In this document: positions 1 through 4,892 of the stretch, piece by piece
Numbering within the stretch: position 1 is the first letter of the stretch
How the letters are laid out: each line of letters begins with the position of its first letter
Assembly (NCBI GenBank): GCA_030036975.1
Contig: JASHSE010000303.1
Location: forward strand, 1 to 5,001
Direction: 5' to 3'
DNA: 5,001 nucleotides
DNA from: Xanthobacteraceae bacterium
GTDB taxonomy: Bacteria > Pseudomonadota > Alphaproteobacteria > Rhizobiales > Xanthobacteraceae
The notes under the pieces: model-generated
What the model saw: only the letters and a program-made list of their open reading frames with translations
Told to the model about the DNA's origin: nothing
Database searches by the model: none
Program-made: the position numbers and the translations under genes

Positions 1-36
1 GGCTGCGATTTCGATTTTCTGCGCAAGGCGTAGACC

Positions 37-54
37 CGTCATTGCGAGCGCAGC
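37..54. repeat. fragment of a dispersed GTCATTGCGAGCGCAGC-type repeat
   Basis: The 18 bases CGTCATTGCGAGCGCAGC match, from memory, the conserved end of a short dispersed palindromic element common in Bradyrhizobium-type genomes. Only one arm is visible and no partner arm is found nearby, so it is a partial copy or a chance match. It supplies the last codons and stop of the tiny membrane ORF on the minus strand. Confidence 0.4.
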
Positions 55-128
55 CAGACCAAGCCGAGGCCGCCGCCGATGAGCGCGCCCAAAAACAAGC
101 CGACCAGCCCGAGAAAGATGATTTTCAT
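39..128 (-). CDS. tiny one-helix membrane ORF, probably a gene remnant
   Basis: Read on the minus strand, this is a 29-residue peptide starting MKIIFLGLVGLFLG and continuing through a Gly-rich hydrophobic stretch to LVWLRSQ and a TGA stop. Residues 3-25 would form one membrane helix with GxxxG-like spacing. An in-frame ATG at 156-158 would lengthen it to 39 residues (adding MRAIKELLQE), but that ATG lies inside the palindromic repeat arm and has no ribosome site. The inner ATG has AGGA only two bases away, which is too close to be a good site. The last codons (CTG CGC TCG CAA TGA) coincide with a fragment of another dispersed repeat. It therefore looks like the start of a small glycine-rich membrane protein gene trimmed at both ends by repeats. 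A genuine small protein is possible but less likely. Function is unknown. Confidence 0.33.
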   Translation of the reverse strand: MKIIFLGLVGLFLGALIGGGLGLVWLRSQ

Positions 129-152
129 TTCCTGCAGCAGCTCTTTAATTGC

Positions 153-259
153 CCTCATCCTGAGGTGGCCGCGAAGCGGCCCTCGAAGGATGCAGGCCGA
201 GGCGCTGTGGCCTCGCCCTTCGAGGCTCGGCGCTATGCGCCGAGCACCTCAGGGTGAGG
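153..259. repeat. 107-bp palindromic intergenic repeat with cloverleaf structure
   Basis: The outer arms CCTCATCCTGAGGTG (153-167) and CACCTCAGGGTGAGG (245-259) are inverted copies matching at 14 of 15 positions, with a G-T pair at the odd one. Inside are four further inverted pairs: GGCCGC/GCGGCC (167-172/176-181), CCTCGAAGG/CCTTCGAGG (181-189/217-225), CGAGGC/GCCTCG (198-203/210-215), and a perfect 9-bp hairpin GCTCGGCGC-TAT-GCGCCGAGC (225-245). The arms and their layout match the dispersed CCTCATCCTGAGG element I know from Bradyrhizobiaceae genomes. It lies just downstream of the binding-protein gene, where its transcript could fold into a branched structure and act as a 3' barrier or stabiliser. 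It encodes no transposase. Confidence 0.85.
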
Positions 260-268
260 ATAACAGGG

Positions 269-318
269 GTAACGCTCCGCTTTCATGGAGCGCTCCGCAA
301 TTGCGCCGTGGCCGTTAC
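269..318 (-). terminator. possible stem-loop at the end of the binding-protein gene
   Basis: GTAACG (269-274) pairs with CGTTAC (313-318), which includes the TAA stop of the binding-protein gene. Within it, CGCTCC (273-278) can alternatively pair with GGAGCG (287-292). In the direction of transcription no T-run follows, so this is not a classical intrinsic terminator. Together with the adjacent large palindrome it may still mark the transcript end. Confidence 0.25.
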
Positions 319-1190
319 GCCATCAACGACAGCGTGGCCTTCTCGTATTGCCCGGCGCCCATCTCGCCTTCGGCGAATATGTGGTGGTCGGCGATCCACT
401 CGAACGACTCCTCGTAGACTTCCTTGGTGTACGGCTCGAACACCAGCCGCTCGCCGGGGCCCCAGCGTCGCGTGTCCATCAGCGCATGGAAGCGGTCCGG
501 GAACTCGTTCCTGTAATAATGCGTGTACAACTCCGGCCGCAAATCGATGTCGCGCTGCGCCTTGCGCAGCGCGCGGAAGAACTTGCGCAGATCTTCCGGA
601 TCGGGATCGCCGTGGATCATGGTGGCGATCATGAAGGTGGTGTCGATCACCTTGCGGAAGCCGAGCTGCTCGGCGAAGTAATACGGGCCGCTGAACAGGC
701 TCACCGCCGGCGCCTTGCCGTCGATCAGCTGCTCCATGCGCGCGAACAGCATGCCGTCGGCGAAAGTCAGCTTGATCTGGTCGGGTTTGAGATATTGCTC
801 GAGCGCCTGCACCGTGGCGTAATGGCTGCCCGACTGATAGCCGACCGAGACCGGCACGCCGGCGAGATCGGCCGGCGTCTTCACCGGCGAATCCGCCGGC
901 ACGAAAATGCCGGCCGGCGACACCGAGTAGACGTCGCGATACATGCGGCCGAGGCCCTTCGAGGCGGCGACGTTGATGGTCCAGTGGCAGGCGCAGCTCA
1001 CGTTCGACTTGCGCCCCTGTTCGATCGACTGATAGGCGCCGACCTTGTCGCCCTTGTCGTGAATCTTGCCGCCGGTCGAGCGCACCAGTTCGCGAAATTC
1101 GTAATCAAGCCCTTCGGCGCGGAAATAGCCCTTTTCTTCGGCCACCCATTCTTGCAGCCGGAAGTGCGGTTCGATCAGAAACTTTGCCAT
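315..1190 (-). CDS. periplasmic-binding-protein-fold protein (NMT1/THI5-like, SBP type 2) without signal peptide
   Basis: The 291-residue product resembles the NMT1/THI5-like or ABC-transporter substrate-binding group (COG0715-like). Residues 3-31 follow the usual opening strand and helix (FLIEPHF..., WVAEEKGYFRAEGLDYEF). The second lobe starts near residue 95 with GIFVPADSPVKTPADLAG and VSVGYQSGSHYATVQAL, typical of the family. The ATG at 1188-1190 is chosen because GGAGGA lies six bases upstream. A TTG 36 bases earlier overlaps the upstream stop and lacks a ribosome site. With this start the chain begins directly at the first strand, so there is no Sec signal, lipobox or Tat motif, and the protein should stay in the cytoplasm. 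A Cys-Ala-Cys-His-Trp motif at 66-70 is unusual. No permease or ATPase gene is adjacent. It follows the dioxygenase gene by 29 bases and is likely co-transcribed. It could be a cytoplasmic enzyme on this fold (4,5-dihydroxyphthalate decarboxylase is a known precedent), a sensor, or a misplaced transport component. Family is fairly sure; role is not. Confidence 0.85.
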   Translation of the reverse strand: MAKFLIEPHFRLQEWVAEEKGYFRAEGLDYEFRELVRSTGGKIHDKGDKVGAYQSIEQGRKSNVSCACHWTINVAASKGLGRMYRDVYSVSPAGIFVPADSPVKTPADLAGVPVSVGYQSGSHYATVQALEQYLKPDQIKLTFADGMLFARMEQLIDGKAPAVSLFSGPYYFAEQLGFRKVIDTTFMIATMIHGDPDPEDLRKFFRALRKAQRDIDLRPELYTHYYRNEFPDRFHALMDTRRWGPGERLVFEPYTKEVYEESFEWIADHHIFAEGEMGAGQYEKATLSLMA

Positions 1191-1196
1191 GGCGAG

Positions 1197-1202
1197 TCCT
1201 CC
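1197..1202 (-). promoter_or_regulatory. ribosome binding site that fixes the binding-protein start
   Basis: GGAGGA on the minus strand sits six bases before the ATG at 1188-1190. This strong Shine-Dalgarno site decides against the upstream TTG start (1224-1226), and therefore against any N-terminal extension that could carry a signal peptide. Confidence 0.8.
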
Positions 1203-1219
1203 AGGTTGGGGCGTGATTG

Positions 1220-2245
1220 TCAGCAACAGGTGAGTCCATCGTCGGCTTTGCCGCGCGGGCGTTCGACGCGCAGAAGGCCGAGCCGCTGCATCACCGGCTC
1301 ATCGGTGACGCGCAACAGCAGCGCGTCGTCGCCGGCTTCGTGGCAGTGCGGCCGCCAGGCCGGCGCGGCGATGACGTCGCCGCGGCGCCAGGCGAAACGC
1401 TCGCCATCGATCGTCGTCGCGCCGCTGCCCTGGACGACCGCATAGATGTTGTTCGCGGTGGTCTGCAGCGTCGCAGTCTTGGTGCGCGGTGCCAGCCGCA
1501 TCACGTGCAGCCCGATCGTGTCCATCGCCGGATTACCAAGCTGCACGCTGGTGCCGAACGGCCCGGACGGATTGGGCGCAGCAGCGTCCAAGTGCCTGAG
1601 CGTCTCACTCAACGGAAACACGAACGGCGAATCCTTGGTCGGCGGCGCGCCGGCGGACGCATCCTTGCCGCTCTCGCCGTCCTCTTCGGCCGGCTCGAAA
1701 AACATCGGCTCGAGCAGCTGCACCAGCGGCACGTCCAGAAAATCGAGCCAATAGGCGCAGGCACGGCTGTCGTTGCCGTGGCCGTGGCTCGACCAGTTCG
1801 GCGTCAACAGCACGTCGCCCGGCTCCATGGCGATCTTGACGCCGTCGACCTCGGTGTAGGTGCCGGGCTCGGAATCGAGAATGAGGCGCAGCGCGTTCGG
1901 CGTATGGCGGTGCGAGCGCGCCCATTCGCCCGGCATGATCATCTGATAGGCGGCGACCAGCGTGCGCACGGTGCCGTAGCTCGCTTCCGAGGCCGGATTG
2001 AACAGGATGAGATTGCGCCGCTCGGCGAGCTCGGTGTTGATCAGCCGGCCGGCGGCATCGAGCGCGCCGCGCGCCTGCTCGTAGGCCCAATGCGCCGGCT
2101 GAAAGTTTTTCTTCGGCGCCGACCACAGCGAGGGCGTCTTCTTGTTCCAGCCGGGCGCGATGCCGACCAAGTCCAGTTTGCCGTAAAGCTCTTCGAGCGA
2201 ACCGGATCGGGCGAGTTCTTCGCGGGACGGAATCTTTCTGGTCAT
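1220..2245 (-). CDS. gentisate/salicylate 1,2-dioxygenase-like bicupin ring-cleavage dioxygenase
   Basis: The 341-residue product has the layout and length of the gentisate, salicylate and 1-hydroxy-2-naphthoate dioxygenases, cytoplasmic Fe(II) enzymes that open a hydroxylated aromatic ring between the carboxylate- and hydroxyl-bearing carbons. The N-terminal cupin (about 95-170) carries MPGEWARSHRHTPNALR, with His112 and His114, then GD (143-144) and WSSHGHGN with His154, together the expected 3-His iron site. Conserved family residues Arg76-Arg77, Gln101, Arg120 and His156 are also present. The C-terminal cupin (about 245-315) keeps the fold (YAVVQGSGATTIDG, RRGDVIAAPAW) but has LQTT where an HxH pair would be, so it should not bind iron. 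The linker at 184-206 is acidic, flexible and low-complexity. The ATG at 2243-2245 has only AAGG nine bases upstream, a weak ribosome site. It follows the hydroxylase gene and precedes the binding-protein gene, consistent with a catabolic operon. Substrate cannot be assigned. Confidence 0.9.
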   Translation of the reverse strand: MTRKIPSREELARSGSLEELYGKLDLVGIAPGWNKKTPSLWSAPKKNFQPAHWAYEQARGALDAAGRLINTELAERRNLILFNPASEASYGTVRTLVAAYQMIMPGEWARSHRHTPNALRLILDSEPGTYTEVDGVKIAMEPGDVLLTPNWSSHGHGNDSRACAYWLDFLDVPLVQLLEPMFFEPAEEDGESGKDASAGAPPTKDSPFVFPLSETLRHLDAAAPNPSGPFGTSVQLGNPAMDTIGLHVMRLAPRTKTATLQTTANNIYAVVQGSGATTIDGERFAWRRGDVIAAPAWRPHCHEAGDDALLLRVTDEPVMQRLGLLRVERPRGKADDGLTCC

Positions 2246-2263
2246 GACGGCGCGCCTTAAGCT

Positions 2264-2356
2264 GTAGAGTGGGCAAAGACGCGAAGCGCCGTGCCCACGG
2301 ACGATCGCTTCGTAGTTCCGCGTGGGCTTCGCTTCGCTCAGCCCACGCTACGAAGC
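2264..2356. repeat. two facing copies of a GTAG-GTGGGC...GCCCAC palindromic repeat
   Basis: Copy A on the plus strand (2264-2299) reads GTAGAGTGGGC, then a GCGAAGCG core, then GCCCACG, with a 7-bp stem 2269-2275/2292-2298. Copy B lies in inverse orientation (2321-2352): on the minus strand it reads GTAGCGTGGGC, a GCGAAGCG core, then GCCCACG, with stem 2321-2327/2341-2347. Copy B is enclosed by a further 9-bp stem GCTTCGTAG/CTACGAAGC (2307-2315/2348-2356). The outer arms of the two copies (2264-2274 and 2341-2351) also match as inverted repeats at 10 of 11 positions. I recognise the unit from memory as a common intergenic element of Bradyrhizobium-type genomes. It fills the gap between the hydroxylase and dioxygenase genes and overlaps the hydroxylase stop codon. 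Confidence 0.8.
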
Positions 2357-4033
2357 AGTTTCGCGTTGCGGCGATCCTAGCGTGTTTTGTGCGACAGCGG
2401 GAGCCTCGACCACGCCGCGGACTACATCGATAAGTCGCAACGGCTCCTCCGGCATGCGGTCGTCGCGCCAGGCGACGTGGCCGTCAGGACGCACCAGTAC
2501 GAACTTACGCCCATAAAGCACCGCCACCTGCGGCTCGCGCAGCGTGACGAAATCGAGCGGCACGCCGCGTACCCGCGCCGCTTGCAGCAGCGGCTCGGCT
2601 TCATGCGCGCCGGCGTCGAAGCCGACGAGGGTAAAGCCGCGGCCAAACAGATCGAGGGTCGAGCGGCCGTCGGCGAGCCAAGCGTGCGGCGCGCGGTGAC
2701 CCGGCCGCGCCACCGGCAGATATGTTCGCACATCGTCGGGCGGCGGCGCGGTGCCGTCGGGCCAGCAGATCGGCGAACCCTCGTAGCGATAGCCGAGATG
2801 AATGCCGAGCGTAAACCATTCGCGGCGCATCATCGCGGTAAATTCGCGGCCGACTTTTGCGCGCGTCGCCGCGCCTTGCGGCGTATCGTCGGCGATATCC
2901 GGATAGGCGCCGACCGAGAGCATGCGCCGCAGGTTGCCGCTCGCCTCGGCGACATTGCGGGCGCCGACCGGCTGGCGCTCGCGCGAGTAGGAATCGAGCA
3001 GGTGTTCGCCGCCCCAGCCTTCAAGGGTGGCGGCGAGCTTCCAGGTGAGATCGACGGCATCGCCGATGCCGGTATTCATGCCGAAACCGCCGGTCGGCGA
3101 CATCATGTGCGCGGCGTCGCCGGCGATAAAGCCGCGGTCGCCGCAAAACGTTTCGGCGACCAGTTCGCGGCGCACCCACGGCAGCACGCTCAAAATCTCG
3201 AACGCGAAATCGCAGCCGACTGCGCGGCGGATGGCAGCCTTGATGTCGTCGACTGTATAGTCGCGCTGCTGCGGCCCGCCGATCAGCGAAAAGCGCCACT
3301 CGTCGCGGCCGTTGATTGCCACGATGGTGGCCCAGGTGCCTTCCGGGCCGATGAAGATGTGCCGATAGGCCTTGCCCTTGTCGTGCAGCGCCAAAAGATG
3401 CGGGCAGCGGAAGATGGCATTCGTCGTGTAGGTCAGCACCGGATTGCCCAGCATGCGGATGCCGAGCGTCTCGCGCACAACGCTGCGCGCGCCGTCGCAG
3501 CCGACGATGTAACGTGCGGCAATATTTTCGCGTGCGCCGGTGTCGGCGTTCTCTACCGTGGCGATCACCCGCCGGGCGTCTTGCGTGAACGCGACAAGCC
3601 GCGTGCGATAGCGCAACTGCACGGTTTTTTGCCCGGCCGCAAACGCGCGCAGAATCGGATCGAACATGTTTTGCGGACAGCGCTCGCGGCGCTGCGGGCT
3701 CTCGGGCGGCGGCGCCGCCTCGCCGATGCCGGGAAAGCGCTCGCGACCGATCTCATAGCCGGTCAGACTCGTCAGATAGACGTTGTCTTGCGCGTAATCG
3801 CGCGGATAGGGCGACGCCTCGACCGCACCGACCAGCCCCCAGCGCCGGCAAAACTCCATGGTGCGGATGCCGACGAGGTCCATGCGCGGCTGATAGATCG
3901 AGCCGTCGCTCTGCTCGACCAGCACGCAGGCGACGCCGCGCCAGCCGAGATCGCCGGCCAGCGCCAGCCCGACCGGCCCGCCGCCGACGATGAGAACCGG
4001 GACGATGTCGTGCTGCTCGTGCCGCGCAATCAT
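2348..4033 (-). CDS. FAD-dependent class A aromatic hydroxylase (MhpA/phenol hydroxylase-like) with C-terminal thioredoxin-like domain
   Basis: The 561-residue flavoprotein belongs to the single-component NAD(P)H-dependent aromatic hydroxylases, which add a hydroxyl to a phenolic ring using FAD and O2 in the cytoplasm. It shows the dinucleotide motif VLIVGGGPVGLALAGDL (13-29) with the acidic end of strand two at Glu40, the DG motif VGCDGARSVVRETLG (177-191), and the GD motif GFIAGDAAHMMSPTGGFGMN (301-320) followed by NTGIGDAVDLTWKLAA. Residues from about 440 match the thioredoxin-like dimerisation domain of the phenol hydroxylase/MhpA branch, ending with GRKFVLVRPDGHVAWR (508-523). Length is normal for that branch (about 540-600). 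Its ATG overlaps the stop of the DUF1275 gene (ATGA), which suggests translational coupling; the nearest purine-rich site, GAGAGGG, is rather far upstream. The last two codons and the TAG lie in a repeat arm. Which phenolic acid it hydroxylates is not visible; 3-(3-hydroxyphenyl)propionate is only one possibility. Confidence 0.93.
   Translation of the reverse strand: MIARHEQHDIVPVLIVGGGPVGLALAGDLGWRGVACVLVEQSDGSIYQPRMDLVGIRTMEFCRRWGLVGAVEASPYPRDYAQDNVYLTSLTGYEIGRERFPGIGEAAPPPESPQRRERCPQNMFDPILRAFAAGQKTVQLRYRTRLVAFTQDARRVIATVENADTGARENIAARYIVGCDGARSVVRETLGIRMLGNPVLTYTTNAIFRCPHLLALHDKGKAYRHIFIGPEGTWATIVAINGRDEWRFSLIGGPQQRDYTVDDIKAAIRRAVGCDFAFEILSVLPWVRRELVAETFCGDRGFIAGDAAHMMSPTGGFGMNTGIGDAVDLTWKLAATLEGWGGEHLLDSYSRERQPVGARNVAEASGNLRRMLSVGAYPDIADDTPQGAATRAKVGREFTAMMRREWFTLGIHLGYRYEGSPICWPDGTAPPPDDVRTYLPVARPGHRAPHAWLADGRSTLDLFGRGFTLVGFDAGAHEAEPLLQAARVRGVPLDFVTLREPQVAVLYGRKFVLVRPDGHVAWRDDRMPEEPLRLIDVVRGVVEAPAVAQNTLGSPQRETAS
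4030..4033 (-). promoter_or_regulatory. ATGA stop/start overlap
   Basis: The TGA of the DUF1275 gene (4030-4032) and the ATG of the hydroxylase (4031-4033) share bases. The only Shine-Dalgarno-like run upstream (GAGAGGG) is about 15-20 bases from the ATG, so termination-reinitiation is the likely way the hydroxylase is translated. This ties the amounts of the two proteins together. Confidence 0.8.
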
Positions 4034-4779
4034 TGCGGTTGATTATTTCCCTCTCTGTTGACCCATGCCAGCGTGGTCAGAATGGCGGCGGCGAGCCACA
4101 TCCCGACCAGGCCGACGGTCGCGTAAGCGATCGCGCCGGCCGCGCCGCCGACAATGAAGCCGGACGCGACCGCGAGCACCAGATGCAGCCGCCGACGCGC
4201 AACGGCAAATTCGCGCGCTGCGTCTACGTCGCCCGGATCGCGCGCACAGCGGCGCCAGGCCTTGATCAGCTCGGTGGTCTCGATGCCGAGCTGCGTCATG
4301 TTGCCGGTCATCACGTTGGTCTGCGGCACGCCGCGCAACAACAGCCGCACCGCCACGCTTTGCAGGCCCATCGCCATGGCGCCGAACAGCCCGGCGACGA
4401 TGCCATAGGGTTCGGACACGTCGGTGACCGGCGGGCCGAACAGCATCATGGCGGCGAACACGGCGAGCAGCACCGCTTCGAGGGCCAGCATCGATGCCAA
4501 GGTCGAGCCTCCGCGCTGCTGCAGTACCCCGATGATCGCCGCGGCAACGGCGGCGGCGGCGAGAAAAACCGGTACGGCCAAAAGCTTGCCGGCAACGCCG
4601 TAATCGTGACGCACCAGCTCGGCGCCGGCGATGATGAAACTTCCCGTCACCTGCGCGACGAACAAGCCGAACAGCGCCAGATACGTGTAGCTGTCCACAT
4701 AGCCGGCGACGAAGCTGAGCAGCATCGGCAGCAGCGTGGGCGGCGCCGGTTCGGGCGCGGCCTTGGCAATTTCCGTCAT
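4030..4779 (-). CDS. DUF1275 (YoaK-type) inner-membrane protein
   Basis: The 249-residue protein has the DUF1275 signatures: LLSFVAGYVDSYTYLALFGL (20-39) running into FVAQVTGSF (40-48), and GLQSVAVRLLLRGVPQTNVM followed by TGNMTQLG (138-165). About six membrane segments are visible (roughly 17-50 as one or two, 63-86, 95-115, 125-147, 198-222, 223-240), separated by a charged cytoplasmic loop at 170-198 (KAWRRCARDPGDVDAAREFAVARRRL). The length fits the family. The start is supported by GGAGGA six bases upstream of the ATG at 4777-4779. The family has no settled biochemical role and is usually listed as a putative transporter or membrane protein of unknown function. Being first in the apparent operon and overlapping the hydroxylase by four bases, it may move the aromatic substrate or a product across the membrane, but that is inferred only from position. 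Confidence 0.92.
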   Translation of the reverse strand: MTEIAKAAPEPAPPTLLPMLLSFVAGYVDSYTYLALFGLFVAQVTGSFIIAGAELVRHDYGVAGKLLAVPVFLAAAAVAAAIIGVLQQRGGSTLASMLALEAVLLAVFAAMMLFGPPVTDVSEPYGIVAGLFGAMAMGLQSVAVRLLLRGVPQTNVMTGNMTQLGIETTELIKAWRRCARDPGDVDAAREFAVARRRLHLVLAVASGFIVGGAAGAIAYATVGLVGMWLAAAILTTLAWVNREGNNQPQ

Positions 4780-4892
4780 GACTCGTCCTCCGCCGTGCGG
4801 CTCGCCAGCACGCGATGCGCGTCATACGATTGCGCGCGTCCCCGCGGAAGCGGACCGGAGCTCTTTTTAGTCTTGGATTGCCGAGACAGACG
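4780..4892 (-). promoter_or_regulatory. likely operon leader/promoter region
   Basis: This 113-base gap is the only open space before the four-gene run and is where its promoter would be expected. No convincing sigma-70 pair is present. The best -10-like hexamer is TATGAC (minus strand, 4821-4826), but 17 bases upstream there is only TTCCGC. Two direct copies of GACGCGC (4834-4840 and 4817-4823, minus strand) lie 17 bases apart, and an imperfect palindrome TCTTGG-ATTG-CCGAGA lies at 4871-4886. Either could be an operator, but both are short and may be chance. No regulator gene is visible in the window. Confidence 0.25.
4786..4791 (-). promoter_or_regulatory. ribosome binding site of the DUF1275 gene
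   Basis: GGAGGA on the minus strand, six bases before the ATG at 4777-4779, has the same sequence and spacing as the site in front of the binding-protein gene. It supports the chosen start. Confidence 0.8.

Larger units (their letters stand above)
1..314. other. gene-poor stretch downstream of the operon
   Basis: These 314 bases hold no convincing gene. They contain the tiny membrane ORF remnant, the GTCATTGCGAG-type fragment, the 107-bp palindromic repeat, and a possible weak stem-loop next to the binding-protein stop codon. Open frames on the plus strand here have low-complexity Ala/Arg/Pro-rich translations and no ribosome sites, so I take them as chance. Confidence 0.6.

Noticed and set aside
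153..259. CRISPR array or insertion sequence
   Set aside because: The repeats are inverted arms of a single palindrome, not regularly spaced direct repeats, and no transposase or cas gene is present.
1191..1226. TTG-initiated N-terminal extension of the binding-protein gene (12 residues more)
   Set aside because: The TTG lies almost on the upstream stop codon and has no ribosome site, while the inner ATG has GGAGGA at ideal spacing. The extra residues do not form a signal peptide.
285..1445. Long plus-strand open frame of 386 codons opposite the binding-protein gene
   Set aside because: It is the antisense of a recognised gene in GC-rich DNA. Its translation is rich in Arg, Ala, His and Gly with no domain, and it has no ribosome site.
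1220..2245. Naming the dioxygenase as a specific gentisate, salicylate or nitrosalicylate enzyme
   Set aside because: Family motifs support the fold and chemistry, but the substrate cannot be fixed by eye and the usual downstream gentisate-pathway genes are absent.
1605..2276. Minus-strand alternative frame of 223 codons overlapping the dioxygenase
   Set aside because: It is an out-of-frame, Arg/Ala-rich reading of the cupin gene with no recognisable motif. The cupin frame carries the iron ligands and fold signatures.
2246..2347. Intrinsic terminator or internal promoter between hydroxylase and dioxygenase genes
   Set aside because: The stems are strong, but no T-run follows in the minus direction and no -35/-10 pair is evident. 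They fit dispersed repeat copies better.
2387..4042. Plus-strand open frame of 551 codons opposite the hydroxylase
   Set aside because: The minus strand encodes a complete flavoprotein with all three FAD motifs. The plus frame is low-complexity Arg/Ala-rich and ends near the same boundary because of GC-biased codon positions.
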